A DNA stretch of 64,000 nucleotides from IMG/VR virus record IMGVR_UViG_3300042386_001233, positions 62,001-126,000 of that record; one strand, given 5' to 3'. This stretch comes from a virus. Positions 53,943 to 61,221 of the stretch are shown here, one piece after another. Below the pieces are notes generated by a model, which saw only the letters and a program-made list of their open reading frames with translations, searched no databases and was not told the origin of the DNA. Position numbers and translations under genes: made by a program. Within the stretch, counting starts at the first letter, position 1. The number at the start of each line of letters is the position of its first letter.

Positions 53943-54194
53943 CTATTTACTAGTCGTAATTTTATTATAAAGCACAAGAGATAATGTCGCACCAGCAACA
54001 CCCATAAAAATACCTGCTGGACTTAGGCTACTATATTGACCAATCATATATAATATGGCTCCGCCCATGTAAGATCCTGCAACTCCTAGAGCTACGGTTT
54101 TAACAAAGCCGAAATTTTCTTCGCCAGGAACTAGGCTCTTAGCGATAGATCCAACGAATAAACCATAGACACACCATACTAATATATTAAACAT
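53943..54194 (-). CDS. GlsB/YeaQ/YmgE-type small membrane protein
   Basis: 83 aa from the ATG at 54194, with GGAG 7 nt upstream. Three hydrophobic stretches are visible: ILVWCVYGLFVGSIAKSL, VALGVAGSYMGGAILYMI and AGIFMGVAGATLSLVLY, with a G-x-x-x-G-rich pattern and the P-G-E-E/x loop typical of transglycosylase-associated (YeaQ/YmgE) proteins. Function in phages is unknown; it may affect the envelope. Confidence 0.75.
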   Translation of the reverse strand: MFNILVWCVYGLFVGSIAKSLVPGEENFGFVKTVALGVAGSYMGGAILYMIGQYSSLSPAGIFMGVAGATLSLVLYNKITTSK

Positions 54195-54585
54195 TGGCAT
54201 TCTCCACTAGTGTTTGAATCTCATCATCCGTGAGAATTTCTCCTGTTTCTAACAAAGCATCCAGAATACTTAATGAGTATTTATTATAATCTTCTTTGTT
54301 CATTTCTCTACGAAGAATTTTTTTAATTCTCATTTTAGTAAACCAACCTTTTCTTGAACTAAAGGTTTTTATTTGTTCACCATACATTGAATATTTATCT
54401 TGTGCTGTAGATTGGGAGGTTAGTTTATTCTTATTACATTCTTGTAGTATTCTTACACATGTTAGTATTATGCTTATCATCATTAAAATAGTAACAATAG
54501 CAAATCCGTACATATCGTCTTTAGGTACAGTAGACTTTTCTAAAATTTTAATAGCTATAGCTTTGAGTTTTTCATTATCAGCCAT
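54187..54585 (-). CDS. Membrane-anchored hypothetical protein
   Basis: 132 aa from the ATG at 54585 with AAGGAG 10 nt upstream. One transmembrane segment (MYGFAIVTILMMISIILTCVRIL) near residue 25 is followed by a charged cytoplasmic or periplasmic part with basic KKGWFTKMRIKKILRR. An acidic end follows. No family recognised. It overlaps the next gene by 8 nt. Confidence 0.7.
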   Translation of the reverse strand: MADNEKLKAIAIKILEKSTVPKDDMYGFAIVTILMMISIILTCVRILQECNKNKLTSQSTAQDKYSMYGEQIKTFSSRKGWFTKMRIKKILRREMNKEDYNKYSLSILDALLETGEILTDDEIQTLVENANV

Positions 54586-54590
54586 AGTAT

Positions 54591-54950
54591 TTATCTCCTT
54601 GGTGTTTTGGGAATTGGACAGTTTCCGTCTGGGCAATTTATTGGAGCTGAGTATATCTTGATTGGAGGAGCTGATGGAGTAATTGATTTGATTGGTCCCA
54701 CAGAAAGAGAACCTTTATCAATTTCACAATATGTGCAATCAATTTTAAGAATACCATCACCACTCATATACCAACCCTTACCCTTGCAAATTGGACAATC
54801 TTTTCTTTTATACTTTTGGGTGACTTCCTGTACATGCTTGGCTTTAATAATGCCTCCAGCAAGAGTCACAGGGGCTGTTGTGGAGCCATAGTAACTAGAC
54901 TCAGCAAACAACAAACTAACACAGAATAAACCAACAAATAATTTATTCAT
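54591..54950 (-). CDS. Exported protein with DnaJ-type zinc motif
   Basis: 119 aa. The N-terminus MNKLFVGLFCVSLLFAESS looks like a signal peptide with cleavage after FA. CPICKGKGWY and a later CTYC pair form one C-x2-C-x-G-x-G/C-x2-C zinc unit as in DnaJ, and NCPDGNC is a further Cys pair near the end. A secreted or periplasmic zinc-binding protein is unusual for a phage gene. It overlaps none of its neighbours and sits with the membrane-protein genes. Confidence 0.65.
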   Translation of the reverse strand: MNKLFVGLFCVSLLFAESSYYGSTTAPVTLAGGIIKAKHVQEVTQKYKRKDCPICKGKGWYMSGDGILKIDCTYCEIDKGSLSVGPIKSITPSAPPIKIYSAPINCPDGNCPIPKTPRR

Positions 54951-54951
54951 T

Positions 54952-55134
54952 TTATTTTCTCCATGGAAGAATATTGTCTACCAAATCTCTTAAAGGTTTT
55001 TTTGGTTTTGGCTTAACAGGACCATCTGGCTTATTCTCAGGAGAATTTTTATTAAATATCTTGATAATAGCCAAAATAAAATTTAGAAGCATTTGTATTG
55101 CTCTATTTAGAGCTATTCTATCTATTAATCTCAT
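54952..55134 (-). CDS. Small membrane protein with Pro-rich tail
   Basis: 60 aa. The front (RAIQMLLNFILAIIKIF) is a single hydrophobic helix, followed by a P-K-P-K-P-K-K-P region and an end with DNILPWRK. It resembles a spanin-like or anchor peptide but no family is recognised. It is the first gene of a minus-strand unit headed by the GGTGTAT motif 27 nt upstream. Confidence 0.6.
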   Translation of the reverse strand: MRLIDRIALNRAIQMLLNFILAIIKIFNKNSPENKPDGPVKPKPKKPLRDLVDNILPWRK

Positions 55135-55160
55135 AGAAATAATCTCTGTAGAAAGGAAGG

Positions 55161-55179
55161 ATTATAGTATAAATACACC
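55161..55179 (-). promoter_or_regulatory. GGTGTAT promoter-like motif upstream of the small membrane proteins
   Basis: GGTGTAT (rc of 55173-55179), a 6-nt spacer, then TATAAT (rc of 55161-55166), 27 nt before the ATG at 55134. It faces away from the plus-strand copy at 55204, so the two form a divergent pair in the gap 55135-55281. Confidence 0.6.
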
Positions 55180-55203
55180 AATTATAATTTAGTTTGTTTT
55201 TTA

Positions 55204-55223
55204 GGTGTATCCTTTATTATGAT
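55204..55223 (+). promoter_or_regulatory. Plus-strand GGTGTAT promoter-like motif with overlapping inverted repeat
   Basis: GGTGTAT at 55204-55210 is followed after 7 nt by TATGAT (55218-55223). A -35-like TTGTTT lies at 55194-55199, 18 nt before the same -10 box. An inverted repeat TGTATC (55206-55211) / GATACA (55221-55226) with a 9-nt loop covers the promoter and could be an operator. It would serve the Cys-rich gene at 55282. Confidence 0.5.
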
Positions 55224-55281
55224 ACATTCAACCCTCTAATTGGGGGTAACTTCTAATGTAAATTTTAAAAAGGCTAACTTT

Positions 55282-55452
55282 ATGACATATGATAATGATG
55301 GACCGATTTATAGTGTTTTGAATGGGAAACCGTGTTATTGCTGCAATTCGTGGGGGACCTGCGACAATTTTGGAGAGGCTATGTGTGCCAATATTGATGG
55401 CATATGCTACGGCGACTTCGAAACTTGTTGGGCCAATTTAGGAGATTGCTAA
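55282..55452 (+). CDS. Orphan eight-cysteine small protein on the opposite strand
   Basis: 56 aa from the ATG at 55282 with AAGG about 9 nt upstream; a TTG at 55240 would give a longer form. Eight cysteines (CYCC, then C-x4 to C-x7 spacings to the end), seven of them in the last 39 residues, and no Lys-rich tail suggest a disulfide-rich or metal-binding peptide. It is read against all its neighbours from a promoter-like motif of its own, and its stop overlaps the end of the convergent frame. A moron-like gene is possible. Confidence 0.6.
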   Translation: MTYDNDGPIYSVLNGKPCYCCNSWGTCDNFGEAMCANIDGICYGDFETCWANLGDC

Positions 55453-55534
55453 AATCTATCCTGGATATAATCTTTGATTATGTCGTAGATAAATCCGCCC
55501 CATAGTATTATTACTCCTGTGGCGGTCAGTTTTC

Positions 55535-56458
55535 TTATAGATAATCTTCGAATCCGTAGCTCGGTAGTTTTTGTAAAGGAAAGCCATCAAAACCACTAAA
55601 AGCATAAGAGCCATTAGCAGATAGCATTCCAGCAGCAACATCAGCGTGGATTAAAAACGACCCTTCTGGAATAGGACCCCATTCTGGATGTCCACCATCA
55701 TTCCATTTACCCCAGCTATTTTGAACGAGAAAAGCTGGTTCACTACCAGTATCATCACAAGCTATCCAGGCCATACAATGACCCCAGTTACCAGATGTTC
55801 TAGCAAATCCCTTTTTATCTCTAGTATTGCTAAATCCATAATTAGAGCATACAGCTAATCCATAACCATTAGCTAAAGCATCACGGGCTTCTTCTACTGT
55901 TCGTATTAATGAAGCAGTCTTGATCTGGTGATCGTTAGAGAGATCTAGTACTTTATCTGGAAGACCTCTACCGCCCCAGCCCGCCCCTAAATTACCATTA
56001 TATTTACTGAAATCTACAAAACCATAATTCTTTCTCACTACAAGACCACCAACCTTACTAACAAATTCAGCTGCTCTAGCACAACTCATACCCTGTCCAC
56101 TAAACCCTCTATATCCATAGATAGCTTCTGTTGCACCCCTTGCTATCCAATCCTCTCTCTCATTATGTATATCTATTTCTACAGCTCGGGTTACATCACA
56201 AGCATTTCGCGTTCCGTGACTAACACAATCTCCAGTAGTTTGTCTTTCATTATAAGGATGTTTATCAAACTTTAACACACTTTTGTATGGTGTTGAAAGC
56301 TTACCTTTGCCACTACCACTAATTTTTTTACTAGCATCTCCAAATAATGGATACTTGGAAGTTTCCATTAAGTGATCAAACACATGCTGTTCAAATAAAC
56401 AACCGCTAAAACCCTTACGATAATTGTCATATAATTCTTTTGGAGTATATCGTGGCAT
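55535..56458 (-). CDS. Papain-like (C1A-type) cysteine peptidase
   Basis: 307 aa. The oxyanion Gln and catalytic Cys lie in RQTTGDCVSHG near residues 72-82, the catalytic His in WGHCMAWIA near 220-228, and the Asn in FLVQNSWGKWN near 243-253 (N-S-W-G), so the catalytic triad of papain-type enzymes is complete. No signal peptide is present. In phages such enzymes could mature virion proteins or act in host lysis as peptide-cleaving factors; a holin-like gene lies 1.3 kb upstream. The four neighbouring upstream genes are small membrane-anchored or helical proteins. Confidence 0.88.
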   Translation of the reverse strand: MPRYTPKELYDNYRKGFSGCLFEQHVFDHLMETSKYPLFGDASKKISGSGKGKLSTPYKSVLKFDKHPYNERQTTGDCVSHGTRNACDVTRAVEIDIHNEREDWIARGATEAIYGYRGFSGQGMSCARAAEFVSKVGGLVVRKNYGFVDFSKYNGNLGAGWGGRGLPDKVLDLSNDHQIKTASLIRTVEEARDALANGYGLAVCSNYGFSNTRDKKGFARTSGNWGHCMAWIACDDTGSEPAFLVQNSWGKWNDGGHPEWGPIPEGSFLIHADVAAGMLSANGSYAFSGFDGFPLQKLPSYGFEDYL

Positions 56459-56949
56459 TATTTTGATCCCATGTTACAAGCCCAAGCTAAAGCATTAAGA
56501 CCTTCTGCAGCTTTAACTCGTAGCTCTTTGGATAGTAGAATATGATCATCGCCTATAGCTGCAACAACAACTTCTTTAGCTTCTTTTGCTAAATCTGGAT
56601 ATTTGCCTTTTATGTCTAGTTTAAGCATCACACCAGCTAAGCTATTTGCTTGACGAATTTCTTCAGTACTCTTAACTACTTCGTCTTCTCCATCAAGCTC
56701 CACAAGCTTTGCCAAATCAATGTAAAGATCTCTAAGTCTTTTAGCATCGTTTTTAGCCCCTGCTTCTTTTAGAAGAACAACAACATCATCTGCTTCTTTT
56801 TTGACGGCTGGGTCTGTTGGTTCTGGTAGCTCTAAAACATCAACTACTGCTGGTTTGTTTGGACCAAGAATATTTGAAAAGTCTGGCTTAAGCAAACCAA
56901 CAACAATTAATAGACCAGCTAATACTAGTAGTACGTTTTTTTGATTCAT
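56458..56949 (-). CDS. Membrane-anchored helical protein
   Basis: 163 aa. A single N-terminal hydrophobic segment (VLLVLAGLLIVVGLL) anchors a long helical and acidic domain with LLKEAGAKNDAKRLRDLYIDLAKLVEL. No enzyme motif. The stop overlaps the peptidase start by 1 nt and the start overlaps the upstream gene by 4 nt. Possibly part of a membrane complex with the peptidase. Confidence 0.6.
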   Translation of the reverse strand: MNQKNVLLVLAGLLIVVGLLKPDFSNILGPNKPAVVDVLELPEPTDPAVKKEADDVVVLLKEAGAKNDAKRLRDLYIDLAKLVELDGEDEVVKSTEEIRQANSLAGVMLKLDIKGKYPDLAKEAKEVVVAAIGDDHILLSKELRVKAAEGLNALAWACNMGSK

Positions 56950-57338
56950 GATACCTTATCCTCATTTTGTTTACTGCATACATTGGGACTTAAATATGGG
57001 AACATCTGGTCTGCTACCTTAACAGCTTCAGAACATCCGCTCTGAACAGCAAGATCACGAGTTTGCTTCCATGAAACTACTAGCTTAAAAAATGTATCTT
57101 CTGAATCTGTTTTCTTTGGAACAACAACAGGAGAAACAGCAGGAACATTTACTACTGGGAGAGAAGTATTGTCTGTTGCTCCTCTGAGTTTTTCAATCAT
57201 AGAACCTAATAGCTTTTGTACTGGATTAAGCTTATCCTTAAACATAACCCATAGTACGATACCAACACCAGCATATAGAGCCAAGTCCATTGTGCTCAAT
57301 CTACTACTAAACTCTTGGAAACTTTCTGTAAAATTCAT
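56946..57338 (-). CDS. Membrane-anchored protein with Pro/Val-rich linker
   Basis: 130 aa. A transmembrane-like segment (MDLALYAGVGIVLWVMF) near residue 20 is followed by a helix, a P-V-V-x-P linker and a C-terminal domain with two Cys (GCSEAVKVADQMFPYLSPNVC). It might be exposed on the periplasmic side. No family is recognised. Confidence 0.6.
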   Translation of the reverse strand: MNFTESFQEFSSRLSTMDLALYAGVGIVLWVMFKDKLNPVQKLLGSMIEKLRGATDNTSLPVVNVPAVSPVVVPKKTDSEDTFFKLVVSWKQTRDLAVQSGCSEAVKVADQMFPYLSPNVCSKQNEDKVS

Positions 57339-57349
57339 TTTAGCCTCTC

Positions 57350-57775
57350 TTATTTATCTGAAACTGATGGAGTTTTATCTACGTCCGGAGTAATTACAAC
57401 ACTTGGATCAATGAAAATGCCATTATTCCTAAAAGTAATGACAAAAGCATCAATTGAAGAACTTACTAAAAGCATTAACAATTGCTTGACATACTTCTGT
57501 ATAATAGGCTGTAAAAGTTTTGGCACAAATGGAAAATTCACTAAAGTAAAAACTTGATCATAAAAGTTGCTAATCATAGTCATAGCAAGTGTTTTTTTAT
57601 CAACCCCTTTAAGAGAGGGGTTATTATCTTCTATCTTTTGAATTACTTCGGCTGTAGCCAATTGCAATACGTTCCATGCTTGTGGCATTGCTACTGCTTT
57701 GGCGTTTTTAAGTATTTCTTTAGCTTTAGCTACTAAATTTCCAAGATCATTTACTGGCAGGTTTTGGTTTTCCAT
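57350..57775 (-). CDS. Hypothetical helical protein of the lysis/membrane block
   Basis: 141 aa. The order is an amphipathic front (NLVAKAKEILKNAKAVAMPQAWNVL), a central helix with ALAMTMISNFYDQVFTLVNFPFVP (partly hydrophobic) and a second hydrophobic stretch (LLQPIIQKYVKQLLMLLVSSSI). The pattern resembles phage membrane-associated proteins of unknown function that are found beside holins. It overlaps the holin-like gene by 29 nt. Confidence 0.65.
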   Translation of the reverse strand: MENQNLPVNDLGNLVAKAKEILKNAKAVAMPQAWNVLQLATAEVIQKIEDNNPSLKGVDKKTLAMTMISNFYDQVFTLVNFPFVPKLLQPIIQKYVKQLLMLLVSSSIDAFVITFRNNGIFIDPSVVITPDVDKTPSVSDK

Positions 57776-58079
57776 TTGTTTTTCTCTTTTTTCTTACTGT
57801 TGCTGGTTTGTCGTTCTTTTTGTTTGCTTCTTTTCTTTCTTCTGGAGTGGCTGTACTCCACCAAGTCTTTTTTAGGTCTGTTCTTCCTTTTACATATTTA
57901 AATAATACAGTTAGCTGTCCAATAATAAGGATTGTTGCTTCTAGACCTCTTGTAGTTTCTTGAATTAGGTCTTCTTTTTGAGAATTTTCACCTATAAGAC
58001 CCATAAGATATAATCCGCTAAAAATAAAACTAACTACTGTAAACCAAAATTCTGAACTTTTCCAACCGGGCTTAATCAT
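57747..58079 (-). CDS. Putative holin
   Basis: 110 aa. Two hydrophobic segments (FWFTVVSFIFSGLYLMGLI and ATILIIGQLTVLFKYV) separated by a charged stretch are followed by a strongly basic tail (RKKRKTNGKPKPASK), the layout of class II/III holins. It would permeabilise the inner membrane for lysis. It is the first gene after the GGTGTAT motif at 58110-58128. Confidence 0.65.
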   Translation of the reverse strand: MIKPGWKSSEFWFTVVSFIFSGLYLMGLIGENSQKEDLIQETTRGLEATILIIGQLTVLFKYVKGRTDLKKTWWSTATPEERKEANKKNDKPATVRKKRKTNGKPKPASK

Positions 58080-58109
58080 AATAGTTTATCTCCTATGTTA
58101 AAGACTGCT

Positions 58110-58128
58110 ATTATATACTATATACACC
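58110..58128 (-). promoter_or_regulatory. GGTGTAT promoter-like motif upstream of the holin-like gene
   Basis: GGTGTAT (rc of 58122-58128), 6 nt, then TATAAT (rc of 58110-58115), 30 nt before the holin ATG. It has the best -10 of the series together with the copy at 55161. Confidence 0.6.
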
Positions 58129-58129
58129 G

Positions 58130-58816
58130 CTACAAGATCTTATCTGATTTAGCAATATTCAAATCCCACCACAATGGCTGCATATTAGTATAGTGAAAAC
58201 AAATTTTTTGCTGTTCTGGATCAGAAAGGTCAAAACTGGCGCATGGAATTATGTGGTCAATATGCCATCCTTTGGGGCCATAGGCTTCCCAGTTCAGTCT
58301 AGGATCTTTATAAAATTGTGATTCCAGATGTTGTTTAAACTCTTCAATAGAACAACCCAATAATTCTGTTGTAGCTTGAGATTTATAGTATCCTTTAATA
58401 CTAGCTACTATTCTTTTTTGTAAAATACTTTTTAACCTATAAGAAAGATCAGAATAATATTTTTTATGCTGCCACTTATTTGCACTTTGTCTAATTTTTT
58501 CTTTATTATTAATCCTATAATTTTTCATATACTCGGGCTTATTTAGTCTTTGTTCTTTCTGATAAGCTAGCTTAGTTTCTCGTTGTCTTGAATATCTTTG
58601 TTTATCTATTGTTTTATTATGCTCTTTATTTTTAATTTTATAGTCTTTAGATTTTTTTATTCTATCTTCTCTATTTTTAATATATCTATTGTGCTGATTA
58701 GCCTTATCACAACTTTTACACTGAGCTAGTTTGCCATATTTACCAGTTTTACTATTCGGAAAATCATTAAGTTGTTTTGTAATATTACATTGATTACATG
58801 TTTTGGTTTGAGTCAT
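58130..58816 (-). CDS. HNH endonuclease, homing type
   Basis: 228 aa from the ATG at 58816. The N-terminus has a Cys cluster (CNQC...CKSC) with KTG-Y-R/G-K-L-A like free-standing homing nucleases; the middle is an extremely basic and Asn-rich region. The C-terminus has the HNH-like core: WEAYGPKGWHIDHIIPCASF (DH) and NMQPLWWDLNIAKSDK (N and H/K). It is situated between the tail-type gene and the holin-like gene and looks like an insertion. Confidence 0.8.
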   Translation of the reverse strand: MTQTKTCNQCNITKQLNDFPNSKTGKYGKLAQCKSCDKANQHNRYIKNREDRIKKSKDYKIKNKEHNKTIDKQRYSRQRETKLAYQKEQRLNKPEYMKNYRINNKEKIRQSANKWQHKKYYSDLSYRLKSILQKRIVASIKGYYKSQATTELLGCSIEEFKQHLESQFYKDPRLNWEAYGPKGWHIDHIIPCASFDLSDPEQQKICFHYTNMQPLWWDLNIAKSDKIL

Positions 58817-58834
58817 AATAAACACGGTTTAGTA

Positions 58835-59707
58835 TTATGCGTTTTGATCAACAAATCCGAAACAAACCGTACAATAATTTTCACTAACAGTATAATTGAA
58901 AGTTACAGTAGTTACAGTTCCATCTATTCGAATTATATTATATCCTTCTTCTCCGGTAAACTGAGAATATTGTGTAGCATTTACTGGATTTTGATATGTT
59001 GTAAGTGTTTCCCATATTGGAGTAAATGATGCTGATACTTGTACAGGAACTGGGGTACCTCCTTGACCAACGCTAGCAAATGCAACCAACGCGTCGGTAA
59101 CAGGTTGACTAAAAGTTGCAGTAAAAATACCAGATTGAGTATTCTTAATTTGAGTTCCACTAAGTGGTACTCCGTAAGCTTCGGGGAAGGTTGTGCCACC
59201 AACCATACCATCGTGGGCATCCATACCTCCGCCAGTTTGTGTTATTGAGATTGTGATATTGTTTTGACCAATTCCAGAAGCGGAGGTTGAAGTAACAGAG
59301 CTGATATTCATCCACTGAAACCCAGAACTACCAAAACTACAAAACTTCTCACCAGAATAAGGAGCTGGCCAGTTTACTAACCAAGGATAGCTTGCATAAC
59401 TATATGCTCTCGTAATCTCCCCTTCTGCTCCAATATAAAGCCATACTCCTGTCTCGTATCGGACAGTTTCGTCTCCATAGGTATAGGTCTCACGACCATA
59501 AGGAGCATATCCAATAGGAGCAAGAGTTCTGTCACCAGAAACCCATCCTATCATTTTGACACTAGCAACTGAATCTGTACAACTTTCTGATGTACTTCCA
59601 AATACTAGATTCTCGCCAAGGAATATTTTAGAAACACTATTATCTCCTAATTTAATAGAAGTTATGTTAGAGTTACTTAAAAATATATCACTATTTACTG
59701 TTGGCAT
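58835..59707 (-). CDS. Putative tail or virion surface protein
   Basis: 290 aa, beta-rich and Gly/Thr/Ser-rich, with repeated short hydrophobic strands (SNITSIKLGDNSVSKIFLG; ITISITQTGGGMDAHDG; IFTATFSQPVTDALVAFAS). No membrane segment. The front motif (F-L-G-x-x-S-I-x-x-I-x-L-G-x-x-x-V-x-K-I-Y/F-x-G) is typical of phage tail-fibre and appendage proteins. The role is inferred from this pattern and its place among late genes. Confidence 0.65.
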   Translation of the reverse strand: MPTVNSDIFLSNSNITSIKLGDNSVSKIFLGENLVFGSTSESCTDSVASVKMIGWVSGDRTLAPIGYAPYGRETYTYGDETVRYETGVWLYIGAEGEITRAYSYASYPWLVNWPAPYSGEKFCSFGSSGFQWMNISSVTSTSASGIGQNNITISITQTGGGMDAHDGMVGGTTFPEAYGVPLSGTQIKNTQSGIFTATFSQPVTDALVAFASVGQGGTPVPVQVSASFTPIWETLTTYQNPVNATQYSQFTGEEGYNIIRIDGTVTTVTFNYTVSENYCTVCFGFVDQNA

Positions 59708-59719
59708 ACAAATTTATCC

Positions 59720-59980
59720 TTAGCCATTAACTATGTATAGTGTATTAGTATCTTTTGTAGCAAGAGCATCGTAGTTGCTTTGAGAAATACTAATCATATT
59801 TGTTATACGAATAGAATTATTAACTAAGCTAGTATTGCTTTGAACTAAACCAGAATGAAGAACAGATACTGGGACTTTTTTTGTTAAAGCAGACCCTGAT
59901 GGATCGTCCATAATTAAAAATATATCATCACTAGTCAGAGCACTAGCTGCTGGAAATTCATTAATACGTTGTATACTCAT
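59720..59980 (-). CDS. Small virion-type protein
   Basis: 86 aa. The sequence RINEFPAASALTSDDIFLIMDDPSGSALTKKVPVSVL resembles the short beta segments at the front of tail-fibre and tail-appendage proteins of phages (D-x-F-L-x-x-D). It ends with ALATKDTNTLYIVNG, another fibre-like motif. It could be a tail-tip or fibre accessory. It is adjacent to the next small gene without a gap. Confidence 0.6.
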   Translation of the reverse strand: MSIQRINEFPAASALTSDDIFLIMDDPSGSALTKKVPVSVLHSGLVQSNTSLVNNSIRITNMISISQSNYDALATKDTNTLYIVNG

Positions 59981-60193
59981 TTAACCACCTATTACTGTTT
60001 GGTCGCCGACTAATTGAACAAAAATACCATTATAGAATCTATTATCATATTTTGTTTCAATATCACTAATTGTTGGAGTGTTTTTAACATACGTGTCGAT
60101 TGTTGAGTATTCTCCGGTAACTGTTGTTGTAACAACGGTTGTTCCGTTTTTTATTTGATTAGCACTAATTGCTTTATTTATATCGTTTGCCAT
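59981..60193 (-). CDS. Small hypothetical virion-region protein
   Basis: 70 aa. Mixed with polar beta-like stretches (TTVVTTTVTGEYSTIDTYV). No motif is recognised. It directly follows the coiled-coil gene and precedes the fibre-like small gene, all in one transcription unit headed by the GGTGTAT motif at 60552. Confidence 0.55.
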   Translation of the reverse strand: MANDINKAISANQIKNGTTVVTTTVTGEYSTIDTYVKNTPTISDIETKYDNRFYNGIFVQLVGDQTVIGG

Positions 60194-60196
60194 AAA

Positions 60197-60514
60197 TTAC
60201 CTTTCTATTCTGTCTTCTAAAGTTTCTAAAGTTTTGCCAAGCATTGCTATTTGAATTTTCAGTTCTGTCATAACTTCTGTATTTCTTTGAAGAGCCAGCG
60301 CGAAAGCTGCTTGACTTTCTTTGTTAGAAGCTAACCTTTCCATAATAAATTGTTTATCATGAAGGTATGGAGATTGTGTTTCTATCATAACCAAAACCTC
60401 TGATTTAGTTGCCATATTTCTACCAATAGCCACCCAAAATCCAACCATTGTTACTATAATTCCAATACTTGTTGTGGCTATGTTCTCCCAGAAATGAATA
60501 ATGGTTTCAGACAT
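60197..60514 (-). CDS. Membrane-anchored coiled-coil protein
   Basis: 105 aa. An N-terminal hydrophobic segment (TTSIGIIVTMVGFWVAI) precedes a helical, coiled-coil C-terminus (LKIQIAMLGKTLETLEDRIER). The layout resembles XhlA-type hemolysin-associated and phage lysis-accessory proteins, but the similarity is not decisive. It is the first gene behind the promoter-like motif. Confidence 0.55.
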   Translation of the reverse strand: MSETIIHFWENIATTSIGIIVTMVGFWVAIGRNMATKSEVLVMIETQSPYLHDKQFIMERLASNKESQAAFALALQRNTEVMTELKIQIAMLGKTLETLEDRIER

Positions 60515-60551
60515 TATGGAAGCCTTTTATAAGATTTTTAGAAAGTGTTAT

Positions 60552-60570
60552 TCTTTAGATATAATACACC
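60552..60570 (-). promoter_or_regulatory. GGTGTAT promoter-like motif downstream of a terminator
   Basis: GGTGTAT (rc of 60564-60570) followed after 6 nt by TAAAGA (rc of 60552-60557), 38 nt before the ATG at 60514. It lies 3 nt after the T-run of the Rho-independent terminator, the arrangement expected for a promoter that starts a new transcript. Confidence 0.6.
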
Positions 60571-60573
60571 TAT

Positions 60574-60605
60574 AAAAAAAGAACCAGAAAGATGATTCCT
60601 GGTTC
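60574..60605 (-). terminator. Rho-independent terminator after the virion protein gene
   Basis: On the minus strand GAACCAG (rc of 60599-60605) pairs perfectly with CTGGTTC (rc of 60581-60587) around an 11-nt loop, and is followed directly by a run of seven T (rc of 60574-60580). The upstream gene ends at 60635, about 30 nt before the hairpin. Confidence 0.85.
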
Positions 60606-60634
60606 TCTTCTTATTGGTAGAATTTAATTAACTA

Positions 60635-61177
60635 TTAGCCATTTTTAGCTGGATAGTTTTTTGCAATAGCAACAGGAGCGCCACTCTTGAATCTCATAGA
60701 ACCGGGAACGCTTCTGGTGGGACTAGCAGCATTATCTGTACCTGGGGTTTCTGTAACAGCTGTTGGGGCAGTTGTGAACCTACCTGTGTAAAGACTAAAG
60801 TAGCCAGCTCTGATAGCGGTTGCGGTGCCGGGTGATCTGTAGCTTTCTCTCTTGTTAATGCTTCTTAATTGACCAGGAACATTAGCTGTAGTTGATAAAG
60901 CACTACTGGCAACTCCACCAAGCTCTGAGGTTACTTTGGCAGTTATGGGCTTGACATGATCGTGGGCGATAGTTCCTTCAGAAATAGCCTTGTTTGTGTA
61001 ATCTCCATCAATAACTGTTGAAGCGAAAACACCAACATTTACTTGTCCTAGTGAACTATTCTCTAAGACAGAGGATACTGTGCCGACTCTTTTAGCTGTA
61101 CCGTGATTATTATTTGTAGAGCTACCACTCCAGTATGTGCCTGTTGAGGCTGCTCCACCTTGTTGAATTGTAGCCAT
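60635..61177 (-). CDS. Putative structural (head or tail decoration) protein
   Basis: 180 aa from the ATG at 61177, which has GGAG about 9 nt upstream. It is rich in Gly, Thr, Ala and Ser, without membrane segments, with short motifs such as GQVNVGVFASTVIDGDYTNK and GYFSLYTGRFTTAPT. This composition resembles decoration or major structural proteins. It has its own GGTGTAT motif upstream and terminator downstream, so a strong separate late unit is likely, as expected for an abundant virion protein. Confidence 0.7.
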   Translation of the reverse strand: MATIQQGGAASTGTYWSGSSTNNNHGTAKRVGTVSSVLENSSLGQVNVGVFASTVIDGDYTNKAISEGTIAHDHVKPITAKVTSELGGVASSALSTTANVPGQLRSINKRESYRSPGTATAIRAGYFSLYTGRFTTAPTAVTETPGTDNAASPTRSVPGSMRFKSGAPVAIAKNYPAKNG

Positions 61178-61221
61178 TTTATAAAACTCCATGAAGATTT
61201 AAGGAAAGAAACAAGTATATA

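Noticed and set aside
55456-55641. Minus-strand 61-codon frame overlapping the end of the papain-like gene
   Set aside because: It overlaps the peptidase by about 100 nt, starts within it and reads like a shadow; only the -1 frame beside it has a protein-like end.
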